Source: Candidatus Woesearchaeota archaeon
GTDB taxonomy: Archaea; Nanobdellota; Nanobdellia; Woesearchaeales; JACQSR01
Direction of reading: 5' to 3'
NCBI GenBank assembly: GCA_023255615.1
Contig: JAHFLI010000006.1
Span: forward strand, 1-18,317
DNA length: 18,317 nt
The notes under the pieces were generated by a model. That model had not been told where the DNA came from, did no database searches, and saw nothing but the letters and a program-made list of their open reading frames with translations. How positions within the stretch are numbered: the stretch's first letter is position 1; every line of letters starts with the position of its first letter. Made by a program: the position numbers and the translations under genes. Shown piece after piece: positions 1 through 6,751 of this stretch.

Positions 1-1208
1 AGTGGATCTAATATCAGGCGAACCTTTCCGTGCACTTTTCCCTTTTGTGCGGGAAGCCCGGTAATTGAAGTTGCGTGCTCAGAAATACCTAACATTTCAT
101 TTCGCATCCGTGTTGATTCTTTACCGGTGATGATTTTATTGCTTTTTTTTGACCAGAAATATAAAAAATCAGTGTTTCGCTTTTTTATGAAAGAAATATC
201 ACCTTGACCATCAAGAAAAACTGAAATCTCCGTTGGTAAACATCCTTCGATGATATCTAAGGGCACTTTACACCTACGTGCACATTCCGTACAAAATAAC
301 GATGCATAATAGTTCCCTTTCTGATTCATCATTTTGCGATCATCTTGAAAAAAAACAAACCATTCAATAAGCCTGAAGATATTTTTCTCCTTTTGAGTGA
401 GTTTTAATTCTTGTAATATCCTTTTTTTCTCTTCTTGAAACTTTTTTGACCTTGCCTGAATATTCTGGAGCTCCTTTTTTGCAACAATTCCTTCATCAAC
501 CATTTTCCTCAGTTCAGAAAGAAAATATCTTTCATCAAGAGCAATGGTAGTGACATAATCATTCTTGACCCAAAAAAACTTTTTGGTATGAGCCTTCAAC
601 GCCCGATAAAATGATTGAAATGGAGATACGTCGGGTCGTTCTTGATGTGCAATTAATGTTTTGAGGCGTGGATTACTTTGAATCATGTCGAGAAGATGTA
701 ATCGACTCATTTCCTCTTGCGATGACCATGCAATACTTCTCGGCATCACTAATGGATGGAAATAACGATCAAAATTCCTTCCAAGAATTTCCCGTCCTAA
801 TTTTTCCGATCCTTGTGAAAATGTTTCAGCCACTAATGTGAATCCCCACCAATCGTAATAAGAGTCTGCAAATTCCTGATATGATTGAATAAACTTTTTA
901 TTCGAGAAAGAGGACAAATGACTTGTTTTTTTCCAAGCCTTTTCAAATTTCTCATTTACTTTTTGATATTCCTTTTTCTTTTTCTGAAAAAATCCCTTAT
1001 CTAGAAATTGCAAGATAACTCTTTTTCCTGTTTCTTGGTGTTCATCGACATTCCATATTGCGTTAACTCGTCTATTGAAGAAGAACACATAGAGATCAGG
1101 CCACGGATATCCAAAATACATCTCATGCGAGGAGAACGTTTTCTCACCAAAGTAGCAAATGTAATTTACTTTTCCTGGCCGATCCCAACAAAAATAATCC
1201 GGACTCAT
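1..1208 (-). CDS. PEP-utilising-enzyme mobile-domain protein, second of a tandem pair (3' end off the window)
   Basis: An open frame of 402 codons runs from ATG at 1208 to the window edge without a stop, so the C-terminus is missing. The architecture follows its upstream neighbour: a variable N-terminal domain, a helical Lys/Glu-rich middle, a stretch around residues 300-340 (with LFCTECARRC, a Cys cluster the neighbour lacks), then the start of the swivelling domain near the edge (GLPAQKGKVHGKVRLILDP, matching GLGASPGTARGKAKIVLNP next door). The phosphocarrier His would lie beyond the edge. In PEP synthase, PPDK and rifampin phosphotransferase this domain shuttles phosphate between an ATP-grasp domain and a second site. 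No ATP-grasp or PEP-binding domain is visible here. Its start overlaps the preceding stop as ATGA, so translation is probably coupled. Family assignment is good; substrate is unknown. Confidence 0.8.
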   Translation of the reverse strand, partial: MSPDYFCWDRPGKVNYICYFGEKTFSSHEMYFGYPWPDLYVFFFNRRVNAIWNVDEHQETGKRVILQFLDKGFFQKKKKEYQKVNEKFEKAWKKTSHLSSFSNKKFIQSYQEFADSYYDWWGFTLVAETFSQGSEKLGREILGRNFDRYFHPLVMPRSIAWSSQEEMSRLHLLDMIQSNPRLKTLIAHQERPDVSPFQSFYRALKAHTKKFFWVKNDYVTTIALDERYFLSELRKMVDEGIVAKKELQNIQARSKKFQEEKKRILQELKLTQKEKNIFRLIEWFVFFQDDRKMMNQKGNYYASLFCTECARRCKVPLDIIEGCLPTEISVFLDGQGDISFIKKRNTDFLYFWSKKSNKIITGKESTRMRNEMLGISEHATSITGLPAQKGKVHGKVRLILDP

Positions 1209-2665
1209 ATTTTTCTGACAATGCCTTTATTTGCGTCGACTTCGATAATATCTCCATCTTTAAATGTTCTCGTTGCAAACCTGCATCCCACAACGACCGG
1301 CTTTTTGAGTTCTCTCCCGATGACTGCAGCGTGGCTCGTGACACCACCTTCGTCAGTCACAAACGCTGCCGCCTTTTTCATTAAATGAATATATTCTGGT
1401 CGAGTCATAAATGCAACAAGAATTTCTCCTTTTTTAAAGTCGGTTTTGTGAGGATTAAGAACGATCTTTGCTTTTCCACGGGCAGTTCCCGGAGATGCTC
1501 CAAGCCCAGTTACTTCAAGAGAGGCACTATTTGTTGACTTGAAAAGAATTTTTTTACAATAGTCAAATTCTTTTTCTACTCCAACCCAGTCAGATGACTC
1601 TTTTATGAGGCACCACGCTAATCCTTTTCTCCTTTTTCGAATTTCGTCAATATGTACTTGCTTGCCATTCACAAGATTAAGGAATTCAGGAGGAGTAAAG
1701 AGAAGAAGATCGTCATAGTGAACACGATGATGTTTTGATGCTGCAATGATAAACAAATTTTGATAATGAAGTCCGACAAGATTTGCTCTTTTTCGTTGAT
1801 CATGCCACCATGAAATAATTCCGATTGATTCCATTCTCCGATGATCCTTTTTTGAAAATATTTTTTTTGCTTCGTTCTTGAGCAAGGATATTTCCCTACT
1901 ATAGTTATTCAAAAAAAATAATCGTGCTTTGATTTTCTCTTTTGTGATAGTCATTTCATTTAGTTGATTAAGAAAGAACTCTGGGGGAAGTACCACGAAA
2001 TTTTTGTACCCATTGGATATCCAAAAATATTGCTTCTGATGTTCCGTTAGTCTTTTCTTTAGAGCGGTAGAACATTGCGAATATTTTTTCACTTTTTTGA
2101 TCTCGTTAAAATGCGATGAGGCAATTTTTAATAAACCCAATTCATTTTCCATGGAAAAAGTAATATTGTCTGGAAGAATCAGCGTTTGGATTTCTTTATT
2201 ACGGCCAGGATATTTTGATGAAATACTCTTCATAATATGGTCGCTCCATACGGTGTAATACTCAGCAGCGAGAGGCAGAGTATACTCATCAAGATAAAGT
2301 TCGTAAAATAAAGGATATTGTTGCAAGAAAGTCGGATGGCGCTCGTCAAGCGACTTTACAAATTCATAGAATTTTCGTGCTTTTTCCTTCCATTGGCGAA
2401 TCAGTGACTGAACTTTTTTTGTATCTTGTTCTAACTTTTTACCCCGTCGAATAAACTCGTCTTCATCAAAAATCAAAAAAACCGTATCCGTTTCAGGTTC
2501 AGACAATGTGAATTGAACATCAACCCCATATCCTTTTGCATACGTATCAAGACGATCTCTGAATCCGTAGAGTGGAAGAGTTGCAGTCACCAAACAGCCG
2601 CCTCCTTGTTGAATAAGCCACCTCTTCTTACTCTGAAGATGATATTCTATCTTTTTCGGTATCAT
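1205..2665 (-). CDS. PEP-utilising-enzyme mobile-domain protein (stand-alone swivelling His domain)
   Basis: This 486-residue protein ends in a complete PEP-utiliser swivelling domain (about 392-486). Its signature EGGVTSHAAVIGRELKKP carries the phosphorylatable His at residue 445, so the domain looks active. Residues about 280-345 resemble the helical linker of PEP synthase and rifampin phosphotransferase, with an LLLFTPPEFL stretch like their 'Lt.eEl' segment. The N-terminal 200 residues are not recognised. The ATP-grasp domain that phosphorylates the His and the C-terminal PEP-binding TIM barrel are both absent. Such truncated proteins are known from small archaeal genomes, without an assigned reaction as far as I know. 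The start overlaps the acyltransferase stop (ATGA) and the stop overlaps the next gene in the same way, giving a tightly coupled three-gene set. A phosphotransfer or regulatory role is inferred. Confidence 0.8.
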   Translation of the reverse strand: MIPKKIEYHLQSKKRWLIQQGGGCLVTATLPLYGFRDRLDTYAKGYGVDVQFTLSEPETDTVFLIFDEDEFIRRGKKLEQDTKKVQSLIRQWKEKARKFYEFVKSLDERHPTFLQQYPLFYELYLDEYTLPLAAEYYTVWSDHIMKSISSKYPGRNKEIQTLILPDNITFSMENELGLLKIASSHFNEIKKVKKYSQCSTALKKRLTEHQKQYFWISNGYKNFVVLPPEFFLNQLNEMTITKEKIKARLFFLNNYSREISLLKNEAKKIFSKKDHRRMESIGIISWWHDQRKRANLVGLHYQNLFIIAASKHHRVHYDDLLLFTPPEFLNLVNGKQVHIDEIRKRRKGLAWCLIKESSDWVGVEKEFDYCKKILFKSTNSASLEVTGLGASPGTARGKAKIVLNPHKTDFKKGEILVAFMTRPEYIHLMKKAAAFVTDEGGVTSHAAVIGRELKKPVVVGCRFATRTFKDGDIIEVDANKGIVRKI

Positions 2666-3258
2666 TTCTCATACCGATTAATTTCAATATCTTCTTTGAG
2701 GCGAAGGTCATTGACTCCAATTTCTTTAATTAATTTTGCTGGCGTTCCTGCCCAGAATTGATTGCTCGGAATATCCTTATTCACAAATGATCGTAATCCT
2801 AAAATGACATTATCACCAATTGTCATACCCGCACCCACAACAGAAAACGCACCAATCATACAATTCTTTCCGATTTTGCATCGTCCAAGCGTCCAATAAT
2901 GATTGACAATCTCATGAGTGCCTAATTCGCAATCGCTTCCGACCAACGTACCATCACCAATTTCAATCAACTCAGGATGCAAGGGATCAAGAAAACAGTT
3001 GTATGCAATGGCAACATCTTTTCCGATATTAGCGCCAAACAACCGATAAATAGAATTTTTAATATTTGCCGGAGGAGTATAACGCAAAAGGGTAAACACC
3101 GCAGCCGTAAATAACGTTCGAATGGGATTTCTGATCTTATACCAATCACATTCTGCATTTAATCGCTTTCCATTATACGCAATACGGACTGATTTGATAG
3201 AATGATCGTGAAGAATTTGTCGTGACGCTTTTCGAAATCGTTTCTTAAATGAATCCAT
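2662..3258 (-). CDS. Hexapeptide-repeat (left-handed beta-helix) acyltransferase
   Basis: The 198-residue protein has a basic N-terminus, a short hydrophobic stretch (about 49-62), then a left-handed beta-helix of hexapeptide repeats at about 75-172 (IGDGTLVGSD, CKIGKNCMIGAFSVVGAGMTIGDNVILG split over several turns). It closes with WAGTPAKLIK, typical of NodL/LacA/maltose-type O-acetyltransferases. His115 in ELGTHEIV is the likely catalytic base. These enzymes transfer acetyl or other acyl groups from CoA to sugars or similar acceptors; the acceptor cannot be read here. It is the first gene of an overlapping set with two PEP-mobile-domain proteins. A TATA box at 3285-3292 lies about 30 bases upstream of the ATG, and a GGTGGTG stretch directly precedes the start. 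Confidence 0.85.
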   Translation of the reverse strand: MDSFKKRFRKASRQILHDHSIKSVRIAYNGKRLNAECDWYKIRNPIRTLFTAAVFTLLRYTPPANIKNSIYRLFGANIGKDVAIAYNCFLDPLHPELIEIGDGTLVGSDCELGTHEIVNHYWTLGRCKIGKNCMIGAFSVVGAGMTIGDNVILGLRSFVNKDIPSNQFWAGTPAKLIKEIGVNDLRLKEDIEINRYEK

Positions 3259-3284
3259 CCCACCACCGTAGGAAGAGAAAGTCT

Positions 3285-3292
3285 CATATAAA
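3285..3292 (-). promoter_or_regulatory. TATA box for the acyltransferase set
   Basis: TTTATATG on the minus strand, centred about 30 bases upstream of the ATG at 3258. The predicted transcript would have a leader of only a few bases. It sits in the 42-base gap after the upstream gene's stop, so the three-gene set probably has its own promoter. Confidence 0.6.
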
Positions 3293-3300
3293 GCTTTGCG

Positions 3301-3612
3301 TTAATGGTGGCCATCATCATGATGGTCATCTTTTTTTACCGGAGTCGTAAACCACCCTTTGATGATCGCAGTACAGATGATAAGAGAAATGCCGATTATC
3401 AATGAAGGGATAATATAATTTGGAGGAGAGAGCTCGACAGCATTCGGAAACTGATGACAAGAAAAATCACTTCCACAATAGTTACCATTCCCACAATCAC
3501 CATCTGAATTGCACTGCCTGGAAATAACGGAGTATGCATAAAAAATTCCAATGACGATCAAGACAATGAGAACAACCAAGCCCGTTCCGAACTCTGCTTT
3601 TTTTTGCTTCAT
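3301..3612 (-). CDS. Small two-span membrane protein with regular Cys module and His-rich tail
   Basis: This 103-residue protein is not assigned to a named family. A hydrophobic segment at about 11-29 is followed by a short polar module with four cysteines at exactly even spacing (C34, C40, C46, C52; C-x5-C-x5-C-x5-C), written CNSDGDCGNGNYC at its start. A second hydrophobic helix follows at about 66-84, and the tail ends in DDHHDDGHH. The CxxDxDCGxGxYC pattern resembles small disulphide modules of secreted proteins (Dickkopf or antistasin-like), which suggests the loop faces outside and forms two disulphides. The acidic His-rich tail could bind a metal. A TATA box at 3636-3643 lies 27 bases upstream of the ATG, consistent with a leaderless single gene. 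The function is unknown. Confidence 0.7.
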   Translation of the reverse strand: MKQKKAEFGTGLVVLIVLIVIGIFYAYSVISRQCNSDGDCGNGNYCGSDFSCHQFPNAVELSPPNYIIPSLIIGISLIICTAIIKGWFTTPVKKDDHHDDGHH

Positions 3613-3635
3613 TTCAAAAAAGAAATGTAAAAGAA

Positions 3636-3643
3636 GATATAAA
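3636..3643 (-). promoter_or_regulatory. TATA box for the Cys-rich membrane protein
   Basis: TTTATATC on the minus strand, centred about 27 bases before the ATG at 3612, so the mRNA should be leaderless. It lies immediately downstream of the stop codon of the putative 41-residue protein. Confidence 0.65.
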
Positions 3644-3645
3644 CT

Positions 3646-3771
3646 TTACCCTGCAGGGGGAATGGTATTAAACTCCAGAGATGCCTGAAACATGTCTTCT
3701 GAAGAATATTCCTTTAAAAACTTAGCTGCACATTGAGTCCTATTAAGATTCAGTTGTTTTTCTTTTTTCAC
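3646..3771 (-). CDS. Putative 41-residue small protein with GTG start
   Basis: A 42-codon frame runs from GTG at 3771 to TAA at 3646 in an otherwise empty 267-base gap. The product starts MKKEKQLNLNRT and ends EFNTIPPAG. It is basic at the N-terminus, with a central stretch (about 12-30) that could form an amphipathic helix, and it has one Cys. Support comes from the signals: GAGGTG, a good Shine-Dalgarno match, lies 7 bases before the GTG, and a TATA-like element (TATAAAAAAG, 3821-3830) lies about 55 bases upstream, giving a roughly 30-base leader. Another in-frame GTG lies two codons earlier. The product resembles nothing I recognise. The region might instead be untranslated; existence as a gene is inferred from signal placement only. 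Confidence 0.4.
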   Translation of the reverse strand: MKKEKQLNLNRTQCAAKFLKEYSSEDMFQASLEFNTIPPAG

Positions 3772-3820
3772 GCCCACGCACCTCTTTTTCCTCCTCGAGG
3801 AAACTCTCTAGTGTTGTATT

Positions 3821-3830
3821 CTTTTTTATA
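3821..3830 (-). promoter_or_regulatory. TATA-like element upstream of the 41-residue frame
   Basis: TATAAAAAAG on the minus strand. A start about 26 bases downstream would give a leader of about 30 bases that contains the GAGGTG site before GTG 3771. Confidence 0.4.
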
Positions 3831-3879
3831 GCCTTATAACTAACCGTTGAAATACACCATCACCTCTTTTTTTAAAGTA

Positions 3880-4311
3880 CTATAATCCCGTTGATCCGAA
3901 ACCTCCCGCACCGCGGGAAGTACTATCTAATTCTTGAACTTCTTCAATCGCTACCTGTTCAACTTTATTGATAATCATTTGCGCAATCTTCATATTTTTC
4001 TCAACTTTAAAATCTTGTTGACCGAGATTAATCGCGATAATACCAATAACGCCCCGATATCCGGCGTCAATGGTCCCTGGCGTGTTGACAATGCTAACCC
4101 CGTGATTCAACGCAAGGCCACTCCTGGGTCGAATCTGGGCTTCATATCCTTTGGGAACTGCAATTTTTATTCCCGTTGAAACCAGTTTTCGTTCAAGCGG
4201 TTTCAATACGCACTCCTCCGCTGCAAAAAGATCAAGTCCGGCATCTCCTTCGTGCGCATATGACGGCGTTTTCACGTCAGTAATTTTACACAATTGAACA
4301 GTAACCACCAC
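3880..4311 (-). CDS. dut: dUTP diphosphatase (dUTPase), trimeric type
   Basis: It hydrolyses dUTP to dUMP and pyrophosphate, keeping uracil out of DNA and supplying dUMP for thymidylate. All five motifs of the homotrimeric family are present: DAGLDLFA, RPRSGLA, the NTPGTIDAGYRG segment with catalytic Asp and uracil-contacting Tyr, KIAQMII, and the C-terminal RGAGGFGSTG that closes over the substrate. Length (about 143 residues) is normal. The frame opens at a TTG at 4329, but a TTTAAATA box at 4334-4341 is centred 26-27 bases upstream of GTG 4311 (another GTG is at 4308), so a leaderless GTG start is preferred. This also removes a non-homologous N-terminal extension. The sequence is of the classic dUTPase type rather than the dCTP-deaminase-like type found in many archaea. 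Confidence 0.93.
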   Translation of the reverse strand: MVVTVQLCKITDVKTPSYAHEGDAGLDLFAAEECVLKPLERKLVSTGIKIAVPKGYEAQIRPRSGLALNHGVSIVNTPGTIDAGYRGVIGIIAINLGQQDFKVEKNMKIAQMIINKVEQVAIEEVQELDSTSRGAGGFGSTGL

Positions 4312-4333
4312 CTTACTTGTAAAACACAACTTA

Positions 4334-4341
4334 TATTTAAA
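4334..4341 (-). promoter_or_regulatory. TATA box for dut
   Basis: TTTAAATA on the minus strand, a near-consensus archaeal box centred 26-27 bases upstream of GTG 4311. It decides the start codon of dut. Confidence 0.65.
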
Positions 4342-4382
4342 CTAATCTAAAAACGTCATTTTCATTTCTCGACAGTAAAAAA

Positions 4383-4889
4383 CTATGACTTCCTAAATTC
4401 AAACATAGAAACTAAATTGTGCGATTTTACTTTGCCCGTTGAAGGATCAACTTTCAAATTAATCGTATTAAGAGACTTGGTGAATAACGTAATATTCCAG
4501 ATATTACCGTATTTAGGGATATGCTGAAGAACTAAAACAATTTTTCCAACCACATCGCTCGGATACTTTCGTGAAACAAACTCAATCGTATGATCAAACA
4601 ATTCCAATATAGGCATTCGGACGGCATCAACGTTGACTTCAAGAACATCATGATGCTCCTCTTTAAACACGTCATCTTCACCAATCATATTGATAGTCTC
4701 ATGTTCAACGATAAACGAAGTTACTTTATTTGAGTCTTTATCGTAAAATCCGAATTGCCAGTTTCCAAACCGTTCATCTTCCACGGTGTTAAATGCGTAA
4801 GAGAAGATAGAATCCTTATGAGTATATTTCCAAGTGTTAAAGACGAGATTCCCTTTGAGTTTACTTAAATCCTCTTTTAGGCCGTTCAT
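4383..4889 (-). CDS. Hypothetical protein, 168 residues
   Basis: I do not recognise a family with confidence. The protein is soluble, without signal peptide or membrane segment. It alternates predicted beta strands and helices and has many aromatics (WKYTHKDSIFSYAF, FGNWQFGFYDKDS). The last 45 residues (WNITLFTKSLNTINLKVDPSTGKV) resemble the strand-turn-strand of PepSY-like domains, where 'vD..tG.v' is the common turn; this is a weak likeness. An acidic/His patch (FKEEHHDVLEVNVD) lies mid-protein. A TATA box at 4910-4917 sits about 25 bases upstream of the ATG, so the gene is probably a leaderless single gene. Neighbours are a dUTPase and a phosphoesterase, each with its own promoter, so context says little. 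Confidence 0.7.
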   Translation of the reverse strand: MNGLKEDLSKLKGNLVFNTWKYTHKDSIFSYAFNTVEDERFGNWQFGFYDKDSNKVTSFIVEHETINMIGEDDVFKEEHHDVLEVNVDAVRMPILELFDHTIEFVSRKYPSDVVGKIVLVLQHIPKYGNIWNITLFTKSLNTINLKVDPSTGKVKSHNLVSMFEFRKS

Positions 4890-4909
4890 GCTCCATAAAT
4901 TTCCGGAAT

Positions 4910-4917
4910 TTTATAAA
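4910..4917 (-). promoter_or_regulatory. TATA box for the 168-residue hypothetical gene
   Basis: TTTATAAA on the minus strand, centred about 25 bases upstream of ATG 4889; a leaderless mRNA is expected. Confidence 0.6.
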
Positions 4918-4943
4918 TATCTTTCGTTCTTCCTTATAGGTGA

Positions 4944-5540
4944 TCATAGCGTGATGATCATGCCCTTATTACCTGGATTAATAATCTGAGTCTGATTAAT
5001 ACGATCTTTTTTCTCAAAGTTTTCATGAATGTGGCCGCAAAAAACCATATCTGGATGAAAGGAGCGAATAAATCGAGTCACTGAATTATTTCCAACAAAA
5101 CTTTTTCCTAGTTTGTCCAACTTGGTTTTGAAGGGGGGAGCATGGCTCAAAAGGATCCTCATCTTTCCATTATATTTTTTCCATTGCTCTCTCTTTTTTT
5201 GATAAAATCGCTCAAAGGAGTGGTCTGTTAAGGAAAATCCCGATGTCGCATATCCCATCAAAACAATACCCTCATGAACAATGAGTTTGCGATGAATATT
5301 CTGAACAAAAGGGTATTTTTTGCACACATATTCTAAAGTCATCTCATCCTCGTGATTACCGGGAATAATGTAGGTCATTTTCTTTAATTTATTCAATCGT
5401 CTAATCAGACCTTCCAAATTCGTTTCAAACATAGAAATATCTCCCGAGCACACACAGAAATCTACTTTAGGAGCAAGCTTTTCTATAGATCTCAGTGATT
5501 TTTCAGATCCGTGGACATCGGTGAAAGCCAATATATTCAT
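4944..5540 (-). CDS. Calcineurin-like metallophosphoesterase
   Basis: A 198-residue soluble enzyme with the full set of dinuclear-metal motifs: D8-x-H10 (TDVHG), GD at 33-34, GNHE at 61-64, H133 in LSHAPP, and GHIH at 169-172. The compact form without extra domains matches archaeal predicted phosphodiesterases of the YfcE/MJ0936 type, which cleave phosphodiesters with Mn or Ni in vitro. The HAPPF...GHIHE layout also resembles class III small phosphoesterases. The physiological substrate is not readable. It is preceded by an A/T-rich TATA-like element (about 5561-5568), 25 bases upstream of the ATG, so it is likely transcribed alone and leaderless. The moxR/VWA pair ends 38 bases upstream of this gene's start on the same strand. 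Confidence 0.88.
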   Translation of the reverse strand: MNILAFTDVHGSEKSLRSIEKLAPKVDFCVCSGDISMFETNLEGLIRRLNKLKKMTYIIPGNHEDEMTLEYVCKKYPFVQNIHRKLIVHEGIVLMGYATSGFSLTDHSFERFYQKKREQWKKYNGKMRILLSHAPPFKTKLDKLGKSFVGNNSVTRFIRSFHPDMVFCGHIHENFEKKDRINQTQIINPGNKGMIITL

Positions 5541-5560
5541 AGAAGGAAAAGTATTTATTT

Positions 5561-5568
5561 TATTTTTA
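5561..5568 (-). promoter_or_regulatory. TATA-like element for the metallophosphoesterase
   Basis: TTAAAAAT on the minus strand within an A/T-rich run, centred about 25 bases upstream of ATG 5540. It is a weaker match than the others in this window. Confidence 0.4.
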
Positions 5569-5578
5569 AGACTTTTGT

Positions 5579-6751
5579 TTACACAATGTGCGAATAATCT
5601 TCAAGGACAATTTTATCAATTTCTTCAAGATCTTTAACCAAATAGAGTTTTCCTTCACTAATTTCCACTAGTTTCTGTGCGAGTTCCTTTCCTTCTTTCT
5701 TCAAATCAATACCGACAACGGAAATAGTAATTCCCTGATCTCGGGCAAGACTCGCTGCTTCAAGAGTATCTTTAATGGGAGATTTACCAACGGTAGGCAT
5801 GGCATCAGTAAGAAGAATAAGATGCTTCGTTTGACTTGTTCGTGGAAACAATTCGAGTGATTTCCTTATCGTAAGCGCAATATTCGTTTCTTTCGCTGCT
5901 CGTATTCGTGTTATTTTTTCCAACAGCGTTGAAAAATCATAGGATGGTTCGAGTTGTTCTTTAATATCATCTCCAAAAACCAACAAGCCTACCTTGTCCT
6001 TTGATTCAATGGCCTTATAGGATAAAGCGATCCCCGCTTTTTTACAGCTCTCAAGTTTTTTCCCCTTCATGCTTCCTGATGCATCAAGAGCATAGATAAG
6101 AGAAATTTGGCCTTTACTTTTTCTTTCAAAGGTTCGTAACTCATCTTTTTGGAGCGAGGATTTTCCTCTTCGTAATGCAACTTTCACCGAGCTCTTGAGT
6201 GCAATATCTTTGTAGCGATCCCCTTTCACATATTTTTTTATTTGATCACGGTCTCCATACAAATCTTTTTTGAGTTTCTCTCCAACAACGCCCATTGAAA
6301 CCATCTTATCGAGCTCCTGAGCAAAAAGAACAAGTGACGCAAGCTTAACTCCTGTGTCAGTGATAAATCCATCGTTATCAATAATATTCTTTTCCTTCAA
6401 CTCTTCTACGTTTCGCGCAATACGTTCCCGCAATTCTTTTTGAAATTCTGGAATCTTGATGTTTCTTTTGATGTAGTTGGGATCATAGCCAGACAATAAT
6501 CGAAGAATTGTTTCTCCGAAAAGATTTTGGGCGAGAGAATAATTTTGAACAAGCTGCTCATACATGATATCGGGATTAAATGCACCAACGCCACGATTAA
6601 TGGCATCCGCAACAAGTTTTCCATCGTCAATTGATTTTTTGTCGCTCTCTAAAACACTATGCATCAATTTGTCTTCTTCTTGCTGGGAGGATAAAGATCC
6701 AGAAAGTTCGTCTATTTCTTCTTGAAAAGTGCCCGATGCGTCACCGACCAT
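5579..6751 (-). CDS. VWA-domain protein, partner of a MoxR AAA+ ATPase
   Basis: The C-terminal half (about 217-390) is a von Willebrand factor A domain with an intact MIDAS metal site: DASGS (224-228), Thr at about 290 (KETN) and Asp at about 317 (LLTDAMPT), counted from the GTG one codon earlier. The N-terminal 200 residues are mostly helical and charged, and end in a basic linker (KVALRRGKSS) before the VWA. MoxR/VWA pairs act as chaperone-like machines that mature or load metals into partner enzymes; the two-subunit layout also matches the ChlI/ChlD part of magnesium chelatase. The start overlaps the moxR stop by about 10 bases, so the two are co-translated. GTG at 6754 immediately precedes ATG 6751; the ATG is chosen, with GGGTG just upstream. 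No client gene is obvious nearby. Confidence 0.88.
   Translation of the reverse strand: MVGDASGTFQEEIDELSGSLSSQQEEDKLMHSVLESDKKSIDDGKLVADAINRGVGAFNPDIMYEQLVQNYSLAQNLFGETILRLLSGYDPNYIKRNIKIPEFQKELRERIARNVEELKEKNIIDNDGFITDTGVKLASLVLFAQELDKMVSMGVVGEKLKKDLYGDRDQIKKYVKGDRYKDIALKSSVKVALRRGKSSLQKDELRTFERKSKGQISLIYALDASGSMKGKKLESCKKAGIALSYKAIESKDKVGLLVFGDDIKEQLEPSYDFSTLLEKITRIRAAKETNIALTIRKSLELFPRTSQTKHLILLTDAMPTVGKSPIKDTLEAASLARDQGITISVVGIDLKKEGKELAQKLVEISEGKLYLVKDLEEIDKIVLEDYSHIV

Noticed and set aside
1008..1388. A 126-residue plus-strand frame across the junction of the two swivelling-domain genes
   Set aside because: It is antisense to both genes, has no promoter or homology signal, and the minus-strand frames explain the region fully.
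3796..3805. A 10-base palindrome around CCTCGAGG in the dut downstream gap
   Set aside because: It is too short and isolated to call an operator or terminator, and it lies in the predicted leader of the small GTG-start frame.
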